Shown: positions 33,210 through 45,300 of the stretch, piece by piece
How positions within the stretch are numbered: the first letter of the stretch is position 1
Layout: each line of letters begins with the position of its first letter
DNA from: Diphasiastrum complanatum
Lineage: Eukaryota > Streptophyta > Lycopodiopsida > Lycopodiales > Lycopodiaceae
Direction: 5' to 3'
DNA length: 64,000 nucleotides
Assembly (NCBI GenBank): GCA_029204225.1
Contig: CM055097.1
Location: forward strand, 28,447,192 to 28,511,191
Program-made: the position numbers and the translations under genes
The notes under the pieces: generated by a model
Told to the model about the DNA's origin: nothing
The model's input: the letters and a program-made list of their open reading frames with translations, nothing else
Database searches by the model: none

Positions 33210-36159
33210 AATTACAGATTGGTTCGATTCATTGGCGAAAGATTTTTTGAGTGCCTCCTTTGATCAGCTGATTGTACAATTGTCAATTCTGCATTCGGTT
33301 CTAATTAGTGTTGATTGTATTTTTGGACATTAGTCCTCGGCATAATGCCTGTTAGTGCTGAATTGTGAAATGCAATTGAGATATAGGTTTCCTAGCACGG
33401 GTTCTGCAACTGCTAGTGTTGCAAGAAGAAGGCCTATTTCTATAATGACGTTTATTTTGGAGACATAAGAAAACGGTCATGTATCGTTGCCCTGTATCAG
33501 CGGCCTGGATGAAACATGTCAATCATTTGGAGCTTATATTTCTCAATTTTATGGAGGCTTCACGGTGTCGCACAAAACGATCAAATGCTTATTGACACTG
33601 AAATGTACGTAAAGCTATCACCAACTCACTTTTGCACGTGCCGTTCTTGTACTATTTTTACTATTTTCCAGGTTATTTTGTACTCTAACTGGTGCCGTAA
33701 TAAGCTGCTTTGCTATGCTAGATTTTTTTTTTGTAAATATTTCTATCGAATTGGGATAACGGATGTCCTTGCCACAATGACAACGATTTTATCTGGATCT
33801 GGTCTATCTAGAGTTGCCTTTTCTTAAGTTTTGATTTTGATGATAACATAATCACGATTAGTAGATATTTTGCGCGTTTTGTCCATGATTTTGATCAGAA
33901 TAGTTTCAGTCTTTCAGTTTGTGCAAATCATGGCTACGTTGTCTTTTGGAAGTTGTTGGTTTTGTAATATTTTCTATAAGAACGGAATTAAGTTGGTGGT
34001 GCTATGATGATCTCTTTCCCTTAAAATTCACTGGCACCTCTTGGTGATGGTATGATGATCTCTTTCCCTTAAAATTCACTGGCACCCTGCATAACTGTGC
34101 TGTTTGAGTTCTTTGTTTGTGTGTACGTTTTCTGTATACATTTTGTCACTAGCAAGAAATGATTCATTTGTCCCTTATGATTCTTTCCTTAACGGGGGGT
34201 TTCATCATAGTTAGGTTTACTCATTGCCATACAACTATCTTTGGGATTTCGTGCAGCCTTCCACAACATCCTTACTAACGTCTTCATATATCCAAAACGT
34301 CATACAAGGTAAAGTTCTCTACTAGTATGACTCAGTCACCTAGTAAGCCAAAAAAGCTAAGGGCTCCAAAGAACTACAAGTCAATGTCAATGATTTGCAA
34401 CAATGTATGGAATTACTGAATACCATGGGATGTGACTAGAGGATTGTTTCAGATTGCTGTCTATAAAAGAGGAAAGTCTCAACTAGCTGATATTTTCTAT
34501 AATAAGTGGCTTAGTGAAAATGTAAGCTAGTTGTTCGTCCGTACTACAATGAACAACATGAAAATTATTATCTCTGAGATCTCTTCCTATGTAGCTAAGT
34601 TAGCATCAGTGTTCTTATGAGTTACAGTCACTGTGGTTTATGTTGTGTGCTTTATTCCAACATCATATCAGAGCATGTATGATTTCCAACGGGGTCCTAG
34701 TTGTGTTGTTTTAGTGCTCTGTCTGGATGTGGGTGGTGATAGCTTATAGTATTTAGCCTCCCCAAGGGTTCTATTGTGAGGATGCAACCTTGATGAAGAT
34801 AAAGTTAATTTTCAGAGTACTGTTCCGTTCTTCATTGTAGATAAGATAGATAAGATGCCTACGTGAATAAAAGGTCTTCTCCTCTATGTAATGAAGAATT
34901 GAAATCCTGAACAAAACTTTTATAGATCAATTACGCTAGTGCAGAAATAGTTATTCTTATGCACCTCAGCAGGAAGATCAGCCTTTCACAAAGTATTTTC
35001 TGACAATGGGTTTGTACGGTACTCTTTCTTGCAGGTAGGGTTGATGATCATTGGAGCTTGCTACTTTTTCAAACATGAGTTGACATTTTCATCTCTCTGA
35101 AGTCAGAAGAAGATATTTCATTCTGTTTCTACTTTCGCTTTCATAAAAGTTAGAAATACTGTCTGGAACCCAACTTTATGAATTTATTGCCTGCTTCAAG
35201 GAGGAGGAGAAGATTGAAGGCTCTTGCAACAGAGAAGATATTAATTGCATAAACGACCAGTTATCTTTACAAGGAGTGTTCTTGTGTTTACATTGCTTGC
35301 AGACTAGCTTACTCTATCATTTGTGTTTTCTTAAAGGCTTCTGTGAAGCTAAAAGGTATTGAGGGTCAAGTTGGATATTGAGTCTGAAAATGGTCAACTG
35401 ATGTGATCAAAATTTTATGCTAATCCATGGATTGACTTAAATATGACATTATGAAACTAATAGATGGACGACATTCATTTTAAGACATGAATTTCTATTA
35501 TAAACAACATCAAGAGCACTTTGCAAGGGCATTACTGGACTTCAAGAAGTTTTTGTTAAGAATTTGATATTTGATTGGCTGCAAATGTTTTGGGCTGGTT
35601 GTTGCTGATAATAGGAAGCCAGCGAAGGCTTCTGGGGTGTGAACGTATTTGTCAACCCTTAATTAGAGGTGCAACAGCAAAGTTTTGTATTAGTCACCTG
35701 GATTATGTGAGGGTTGTGACAGTCAATGGAACTCAATATCCTCCGTTTTCTTTCAACCTTCAGCAAGAACCATTGTCATTAAAAAACATCTTAGTCTTTG
35801 CAAGTTTTGTATGGAAGTAATGCAAAAGAAGGCACCAGAGCTGCTACTTTTATCAAGGCACCAATTCAAAGCGAGGATTATTATTTCTGGGCCGTTGAAA
35901 GCTTAGAACGATTCTCCCTTGTTCCAAATTGTGGTATCGCTATGTATTTAGTAGTGTGAGGGAACAGTTTTGATGTCTCAGCAATCACCCACAATCTACA
36001 TGTTGCTGCAGTTGTACCAAATCCCCATGATGGAAACAGTATGTTTCTAAAGGTCCTTTCTGGCAGCTGTTTATATACAATGCATCTGCTTATACAAATG
36101 CAACTACTGGCAGCAAAGAATTCACGAATATGAAAGGTAGAATCTTTTTGGATGTTTTG

Positions 36160-36241
<82 letters not shown>

Positions 36242-36564
36242 TAAGGTGGCTTAAGCTATTGCTATGCCAGTGCAGTAGGTTCATTTTGCTTCTGGCAGAC
36301 GGTTTTAGGTGGGACGAGGGACACGTACAGTTTAGTTATTTTGTCAAGCTGTTTAAAATCTGGTCAAGTAGTCTCTATGTTTTATTTGGCTCACAAAATG
36401 TTTCAATCGCAGCAACAGATGCAAGCTGGCCTCTTTTCACCCATGCAGATGATACATCGCGGTTGAAAACCAAGTCCACCCTAAATAGATTACATCATTT
36501 GAGGTGGCAAACAAGAACGAGAAGTGTTGCTCCAGAAAATACACCATCTGACTCAGGTGTCTGC
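33210..36564 (+). other. Putative 5' UTR intron(s) of the PIP5K gene
   Basis: No coding sequence recognised. It contains a 48-bp tandem duplication ('gatgatctctttccc...' at 34006 and 34054) and a (GA)n tract at 36163-36238. Good acceptor sites occur at 36409 ('tttcaatcgcag') and 36446 ('cccatgcag'), either of which could start the coding exon's 5' part. Confidence 0.35.
36163..36238. repeat. (GA)n microsatellite just upstream of the PIP5K coding start
   Basis: About 76 bp of GA, in frame with the MORN exon downstream, so the open frame formally extends back through an (ER)n tract to an ATG at 36130. I do not believe the (ER)n is translated. Confidence 0.9.
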
Positions 36565-37823
36565 ATGTCCGACCATGTTGGATATATTCAACCCTTCTTT
36601 CAAACTTCCTTTGGATCATGTGAACAAGAAGAAGCTGGTGCTTATGAAATTTGGCTTTCTAAGGAGAACAGTGCAGTAAGTTGGAAAGGAGATGGCGGAG
36701 ACATCACTGCACACTCTGAGAATGTCAATCCAAGTAAAATTGCAATGGGGGAGAAACCCCTGCCAAATGGAGACTTTTATGCAGGCTCTTGGCATGGAAA
36801 CTTTCCAGAGGGCACTGGAAAATACTTGTGGTCAGATGGATGCATGTATGAGGGCGAATGGGGCAGGGGAAAGAAAATGGGTAAAGGGAGGATTTCATGG
36901 CCATCAGGCGCAACATATGAGGGAGACTTTATGTGTGGATGCATGCATGGTGCGGGAACTTATACAGGTGTAGATGGGACCACTTACAGAGGTGATTGGA
37001 TTATGAATGTGAAGCATGGCTATGGACGAAAACGATATGCAAATGGTGATGTTTATGAAGGATCTTGGAAGGAGGGTGTCCAAGAAGGGTCTGGTAGATA
37101 TTGCTGGGCAAATGGGAATGATTATGTTGGAGACTGGAAGGGTGGGCTGATGACTGGAAAGGGTGTGTTGAGGTGGGCTATTTGGGACAATTTTGAGGGG
37201 CAATGGCTAGAGGGGTTAGAGCATGGCCATGGAGTTTACACATGGGCAGATGGATCGTGTTATGTTGGTACATGGACTAAAGGACAAAAAGACGGGAAGG
37301 GTACATTCTTTCCTGCTGGTAGAAATCACTCGGGGTCTCGTTTATTGTGCAATCAAGCCCATAGCATTGAAGAATCAAATGTGTCAGGCGATGAGCGGTT
37401 GGTGATGTGCACTCCTTGCAGAAGTGGTTATGCATCTTCATCTGATTTTGATTCTCATCTCACGCTTTCTCCTCAAAGAACAAGCAGCATTTCTTCCTCT
37501 GAGAAAATATGTCTAGATGAGCTTGAAAGAAGTGGTTATTTTGAAAATGCCATGGAAAGGATGGTTGATAGGGACAATGTTAATACAGATTTGAGTGCCG
37601 AAGAGAGTATGCTTGATGGGTTCACAGCTTATGTAGTTGAGAGGGAGTATGTCCAAGGTGTGTTAATCAATGAAATAGTTAAGGAATGTCTGTCAACTAC
37701 TGACTTGAATAGTGCACGAAAACCACAATGTTGGCAATTGAAGGAGTGTGAAAGGCCAGGTGAAACAATAATAAAAGGGCATCGGAGTTACGACCTTATG
37801 TTGAATCTGCAGCTTGGCATAAG
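36565..37823 (+). CDS. PIP5K: PIP5K exon 1: N-terminus, MORN repeats, linker, start of kinase
   Basis: It encodes eight repeats of the YEG.W..G...G.G...W..G. type, from [16 protein letters not shown] to [20 protein letters not shown] repeats in plant PIP5Ks contribute to membrane targeting and control of activity. A low-complexity linker and [21 protein letters not shown] follow. It ends CTTGGCATAAG|gtaaat. A near copy of this donor lies 29 bp downstream. Confidence 0.9.
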
Positions 37824-40800
37824 GTAAATGTTGAATTTTCAGCTTGCATAAGGTAAATGCAGTTTATCCGTGGATATTGTGTTTGAGTAAGTGTATTAAG
37901 TAGGCTCTTTGTTAAGGCAGCTACTTGGACTTCATGTAATACTGCATGTGGCATCGATCTTGTACCCACTTCCACTTACCCAAGAGATATTGACTTATTC
38001 TTGCATTGCTTGAGTTCCAGGCAGGCTAACTATATTGAGTGGACATTTGCATCTAATAGGAGCCTAATATCCTAGTAGTACCAGTGAAAATTACAGAACA
38101 GAATATGTTGATTATATACTTTTATTGACATCTTCTGGTGCGACAGTGGGCTGAATAAGTTTGTTGTTATTCTACTTCATGGGTGGTTCAAATCAGAATG
38201 TAATTTTGACATTGGTAACTTGGGGCAGGTACACAGTGGGAAAAATCACTCCATTTCCGAAACGTGAAATAGGTCCTGTAGATTTTGGACCCTATGCTCG
38301 AATCTGCATGAAATTCCCCAGAACGGGGTCCGCGCTTACTCCTCCACATCATTCAGGAGATTTCACTTGCAAAGATTACTGTCCGCTAGTTTTCAGGTGG
38401 TTCTGGTTTTGGTGACTCTATTTTATTCTCAAAATGTCCAAAAATTCTTCTCTGAATCTGTTCAATTTTAGAGCTGTGCAGTGTGTGGTTAGTGGACCTC
38501 AGTTCAATGCAAAAATTTCCTTAACTCGTTGGTTTAATAAAATCTGAAATTTATTGGCGTTCGATTTGTACCAGGCATCTGCGTGAGATGTTCAGGATTG
38601 ATGCGGCCGACTACATGCTGTCTGTTTGTGGGAGTGATGCATTAAGAGAACTTTCTTCACCTGGCAAAAGTGGCAGTGTGTTTTATTTGTCCCATGATGA
38701 TCGTTTTATGATTAAAACGATGCGCAAATCTGAAGTCACGGTAGGCTTGAACCTGCCTGATGTTTTAAGGTCTACAATCTACAGATATTTGATTTAGTTT
38801 CTGCTTTATTGTTTAGATGTTCTTTTAGTTGAGCTGTAGTTTATGATTTATGCATTTGTTTTGTTTACACTTTAACTACCTTAGTGCCCTTATTCTGTGC
38901 AGAAATGCAGCGATATTCTATGCGAAGAATGTTTTGAAATCGTAAGCCTGATAAATGTTGAAGAATGACTAGATCTCTTTATATATTTATTTATTTATTT
39001 CAGTTTGATCATGCCTAGCGGGCCTATCTTGTAGGCATTTTTCCTTCTTGAACGTTTTTCTTTTTAAATATTTCTGAACTCAAATAGCAAAAATGCCAGG
39101 TTAGGCATCTAAGCCTAGTTGGGTCAAGCGTGTTGTCAGTTGGGACCTGATGGATTTGTCTTGCTAAAGTTCAGAGAAACTGGTTGACGATGATTGTCAT
39201 GGACTTGGCTGTCAAGCCTGGGGTATTTGGATGGTGACTAGTGCTAGTTTGCAATAGGCTGGGGTGGTCCAGAGACCACTGAGAGCAATCGCTGTTCATT
39301 ATGGTGGCAATACATCTATTTGGTCAGTTCAGAGGCATGAAGCTCTAGTCAGGGGTTTTGGCCAGCTAATGTGGCCCACGACCGGGAATGCAAGTGGAGA
39401 GCAGTGATGGGGTTGAGCCTCATTCTTTACATTGACTAGTTTACTGGAGACGAGGTTGTGCCAATCAGTAGTGATTCCTTTATAGGCTACTTTGTACAGG
39501 CTTCACAAACTTAAGAGAACTTAATGGAACTCACAAACGTAATACAGCTCACAATTACATTCCCTTCATCCCATAGTTTTGTAGCGTACGATATGGGCTT
39601 GTATGGAACGATGTTCTATACGTTTAGTTTTGTAATAATGTGTAAGATATGTATTTTTCTTATCCTTTTTGGGCCACCATTGAAACAATGAGAGCCATAC
39701 TTGCTTGCATTTCAACTTCCTCATGTCGCACAATCAATTTCTAGCCGGCCGACTTGCAGTAATGGAGTGGATAATGGCAATGGTAGTTGTAGGCCTCTAA
39801 GCAAGATTTCATGAGGCTCTTTATGGGACGCTTTGAGAATCCGACATACTTTGAATGCTGTCATGTAGGCTAGAACACTCGAGAAACATTTAAGTGCCCA
39901 AGTTAAGTAGCATAAGTATGAGGACCTTAGAAATCCATTACGACCCTTTTGGGCTGGAACGTACTGTACGTTTCGGAACGTACTGGGTCAGAACGTTTTC
40001 TTAGTTAAAAAAAACCAGGTTTCTCTTAGCTCTTAGATATGAAACGATGCTTCAGACTCGTTAGTTTTTGGCATTAATTTGTAATCAACATCAGAGCGTA
40101 CAGCATGGAGGACGAAGGTAAATGTTTTGGAAATGTGAGGGCTGCTCCTGAAATGCAATACTTTTTTAACTTGTTGGGAATCGGGATAGAACCAGTGATT
40201 CAAGAACTTGAACGCGATGACGAGCAAGAGCGCCAGGAGAGGACAATGGACTTAAGAAGTGTACAAAGCGAGGTAGGAGAATAGGCAGTGGAGACAAATG
40301 CATTCAAGCTGATAAGATCTCGTATTGGAGGAGAGACGAGGTTAATCAAGAACCTGAAAATTTATCTAGAAAGAAAGAGGTTGAGAACGGAGATGTGAGA
40401 GTTGTGGGCAACTAAGATGAGGACTTACAAGTAATCATTTATGAATGAAATCCTATGGAATGGAGTGGATGGTATCTAATGGAATGGAATGGATTATATG
40501 GAATGCACAATGTACCCACTATCCATCCTTTTGATCAATAGGTCTCTAGTGTGTGGAGAACACCTTTTTTTGGTTGATCTCTTTCTAGGAGATTCCCTTG
40601 GGTATGTCTAACAACCTTCCAAGCCGCAAACCGCTAGGTGCCGGTTACCCATAAGGAATCGAACATCACACGATCCACCCCACCGTAGCTTCCAATCTAG
40701 ATCCATCCTCTGTGCCCTGGCTTGTGACCTGTAACAAGTGAGATCCAACCTCCAACCCTAACAACGTCCCATACCACTGCTAGAGCTATCAGCCATCTCC

Positions 40801-42232
40801 CACCTTAAGCTAGCTCACATCTTGGCTGTGCACAAGCGCTCACCATCCACCTTCTCCTAAATAGATAGAATGAATGGTAAAGTGAGACCTCCTCCCTTGT
40901 ATCTCGAAGGTAGGAGTCTCCAAGCCAAGCACACATCCTAGATCACGACATGTGGCGACCATGCGGGCCACGAGTCACTGGTCAAGTCAACAGGCCCAGT
41001 CGACGTTCGGTTTCAAGTCGGGTTTGGGACCCAAGGGGGTTGGGTCCCTAACAGTATGTGGATCTCATCTCTATTTGCTAGAATTGATAAGCATTTTGAA
41101 TCGAGTTTATGAAAAATGCCGTTCATTTTCTAGTTCCATGTGGGTAGAGAGTGTGATGTGTTGCTAATGGAAGGTGAGTGATTTTGGGAAAATCTTGTTA
41201 GAACCGTGCATTTGAAGAGTTTTGTGCATCTCAATTACCTCTGGGCTACATTCGTTGGGATCCAAAGCGGATCTAAAAGAGCAAATTGTGGGTATGCAAA
41301 ATTCCTGCCACATTGTTACATTTGCCGGGAGTTGTTTGTTGTGTTTGAAGCAGACTTTATATTGATTAATATTGTGTGTTTTGTTGTTGCTGGTATGTGT
41401 TTTCTACTTATGGACTCTCTATGGAAAGAATGTTGGTCTTGCTGTGTGATGTCAAACCTTGTATTGGGGAAGATAAGAGTAGATTTAATAGACAACAAAA
41501 GGCTGAAAAGGTGGCTCAAACCATTAATGTGTTGGATGGTGATGGCTGGTCTATTGAAAGTCGGCCAACCATATGATTATCAGCTCTGAGTTGCCGCCTG
41601 TAAATGAAGAAGAAGAAATCACTGTTGAGTTTTCTAAGCATTTGGAACCAGAGATCTATGATAGAAATGTTGAAGATGCTATTGATGTTTCTTTGGACTA
41701 CAACATGTTCTTCTCGTGAATCAAAGAAGTAACCATTCCTTTCAACTGCGAGATTTCTTGCCGCAAAATCTAGAAATCTGCCTTGATTTGATCGATCTGC
41801 CAAGAAGAAAGCAGCTCGGTTGATTTGGAGGGCGTATATGGATGCTAGCTGTAGATTGTGAGCCAGCAATGGTTGGAGTAGGAAGAATGGGATCGGAAAA
41901 CGGAGGAGCAGAATCGGGAGAAGGGATGGGAGCAGAATGAGAGGAATGAGCAGATGCCAGATTAGCAGGGGGGAGGTAATGCCAACAACGAGGGTTATGC
42001 TATCAGCGAGGGGGGGGGGGGGGGGGGGTTATGCAATCAGTGGGGGGGGGCGGAGGTAGGGGAGGTAACAGCAGGGGGCGGTACACCATCAGCGAGGGGG
42101 GACGGAGGTAGGGGAGGTGACAGCGGGGGGTACACCAGCAGTGAGGGGGGCAGAGGTAGGGGAGGTGACAGCGAGGGCATGGGAGGATGACAGGGATGGC
42201 GCGAGGAGGAGCCATTGACAAGGATGGCGCGT

Positions 42233-42303
<71 letters not shown>

Positions 42304-45300
42304 AGTGAAAGGGGGCAGCAATGGAGGGAATATATGTGGCAGTGATGGATGAAATAAAGATGGATAGTTAAAAACTCTCAGCTTTGGAAAGGGGCCAGAA
42401 AAGTGAGCTCTCATACGAAGTTTTGCCATATTCTTAGATATGTCATCACATAAAGCATAAAAGCCATAATTTGATGAACAATAGACAGTCTCCCTCAATG
42501 GTCACCAATTGCAATCATAGAGTCTAGAAAAAGCTCTAGACAAGCAATGTACACGGATGCTTCCATGTAGAGCTCAATTGTCTTGATAATCAATAGTTAC
42601 ATAATTGGTGTCTTTAACCTCTATTTATAGTCTTCTAGGGAACTTCCAAGAATCTTCATAATCAAAAAATAAGGGAGGCAGCACTTTTGGAAGATATAAT
42701 GGTCCCAACTGTCAGGTACCGCATAATCATGGGCCCTGTGGCACTGTATTTCCTTAAGCACTCTATTGAGAACTTGGCTAAGATCTTTGGCTTGTCTTTT
42801 TACCCCACCATGGTTGAGTAGCTTCTTTACCTCCACGATAGCCTGCCAGCTAGGCATTATACTTATATCTTGTTGGCGACTGTCGATTTAAGGCTATCCA
42901 AGTCTGGTGCATGCAAACAGTGACATGATATGCACCTTTGGTTTCGTAAACATTGGAGGTATGGACAGTGGAGCCCTGACAAGTGATTGCTTTGGGATCA
43001 TTCGAGTTCGATTGGGATGTAGCACCTTGATATTCACGACCAGTGCTTGTATACCTGTTGTTATGAGATTGTTAAAAGTTTATGATCATTGATATTTCGA
43101 CTTTCAGCTGTATATACTTTTTCTTCGTGTTTCATTTGACAAGTGTATATACCTTTTCTTGTTTTATTTGATGAAAAATCACCAGCATTCTGCTGAACTG
43201 GTTCTGATGTTATTTAGTCAGCTAGGTTAGCTTTAGGATGATAAGTTATGTGATTTGTGTTTGTTCCAGAGAAATACTACTCAGCCAAAACTTCAAATAT
43301 GAATAATGGGCATTCTTGTTCTAGGGAAACTAGTACTCAGCCAAAACTTCTAACTTAATTGATGGGCTAACTTCGCATTAAACCGCACAATTTATTCTAT
43401 TGGTTGTTAAGGCATGTATTACTTGTTATTGTGCAGGTCCTTCTAAGAATGCTTTCGAATTATTATAATCATGTGCAGACATCTGCTAATACCCTCATCA
43501 CCAAGTTTTTTGGTCTTCATCAAATCAAACCATATGGTGGTCGGAAGGTACGTGCTAAGCAGTTTTGGCAGAACAAAAAAATCTGGTGTAGTGACATCTT
43601 ATGAGTGTTATATTATGGTAGTTTGATGCTATCCCACAAACTGGTTTGGATCTTTCCTAAAAAAAGCTTTTGGATAGCTGGGAGCAGATATTTTTCCCTT
43701 CAGGACAATCAATTATTTACATGGATGGAAGTGTCTTTTTTCTGGTAAAGTTTTGGCGTGTGGAATTTCAAACGACTGGCTAGTTTTGAGTTTCAAGCAA
43801 CTAGACCATTGTGAAGTATATAGGGAAGAGTGATGAGCTTTAATCTTATTTTAATTGAAGTTGCTAGTGTGATCCAGGAGAAGACACTCTCAATTTTTAG
43901 CATCTGCTCTTTATGTACAGAAATTTCAGGAATATTCAATTTCTGGATGGACAAATGTTGTTTTTGTTGTTCTTGTGAGGATATTTTTGCAGAAAGAATC
44001 AACCCTCTTGAGATACTTGATTATCTTTATCAATGCCATGGCTTCCAATGAATCCCTTTGACAAACACACCTTTGCTATTACTTTTTTTTTAGAGCTGCC
44101 TGACTGCATGTCTAAGATCTATTGGGATGCCGATATCCTTCATTCTTTCATATGATTTTTGCCTTTAGACTGTATCAAATGCTTCGCGGAAGTCAACAAG
44201 GCAACAAAGGAGGTTTAATTGCTTCCCATGACTCTCTTTAATGATAGATCTCAATGTGATGAAAATTGCTGATAGTAGAATGCATTTTTTGAAAGCCATC
44301 TTGCTCTTTGGTGCTTAGCTCATTAGTTTTCAGCCTATGTGACCATATATCAGGAGAGTCTTCTAACAAGCATGATTAGACAAATCAGTAATAAAAGGAA
44401 CGAGGACATCTTACTCTCTTTGAAAAATTTACCTTATAGCCCCTCAGTGTTTTGTGCTTTGCCGTTTGAGGGACTAGTAATCTCGTTTTTTACATCTTCT
44501 TTTATTGACAAACATTTAGGGAAGTGGTTAGTTGGTTGGTGAGAGTGTCCAGAGTATTGTGGACTTCATATAAATCTTTGGTACATCTGAACCATGCTTC
44601 TGGCTGAATACCGTTTGTGAAAATTTTTGGTTTGCCAAGCAATCTCTTTTAAAAGCTTTGGGGATCCATTTTCCACATTAGCGACAGAATCTTATCAGCT
44701 GATTTTTTCTTTCCAACAGTTGTTCGTAGGTATGAAAAGTCTCTCCAACACCTTCACTTTGTTTTGACCTCCTTTTAGGCTCTTTACACTCATCAAACCA
44801 AGGATTTTCGGGAATGAACCTTTTTTCCATTATAATCCTTTGTTGGTGTTTAGGGATTTTTCTAAACTTTCCATGATTGACTTGTTTGAACTTTTTATAC
44901 TTACTAGTCACATCATCTCCGACATAATTTTGACTTAAAGCGTCCTTGAAATAAGTCAAATCTGCCTCCTCCTTTTGGGTTCAAATTCGAATTTTCTGCT
45001 CAAATCTTTAGATAGTAGCATGGATCTATTACAAGAAACATCAAGCTCCAAAATAATAGGATGATGATTGGGCTCTATAAAAAAAAGTCCAATTCATATC
45101 TAAATGTTTAGCGGCTCCAAGGGAAGCTAAGACATAGTCCACCATTCTATTGCCTTCTATGGACGAACAAGTAAAACCCTTTGAGGCTGGCCATGGCTAT
45201 GCAGCCCATGAAAATTACGGGTTCATGAATACTGCCAAGATTGATGAGCTCCCTACCAAAGTGAGTAACAAAGCTGTCCACATCTATTGAGTGCCTTTCA

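Noticed and set aside
36725-37203. Minus-strand frames and an alternative plus frame over the MORN exon
   Set aside because: They overlap the in-phase MORN repeats, which are unmistakable, so they are shadows.
40105-40281. Small gene [10 protein letters not shown]... in PIP5K intron 3
   Set aside because: It has a protein-like composition over about 58 codons, but no family match and no splice context. Mentioned only in the intron entry.
42003-42498. Proline-rich minus frames of 72 and 153 aa in PIP5K intron 3
   Set aside because: They are complements of the G-rich minisatellite and GA tract inside an intron of a plus-strand gene; no domain is visible.
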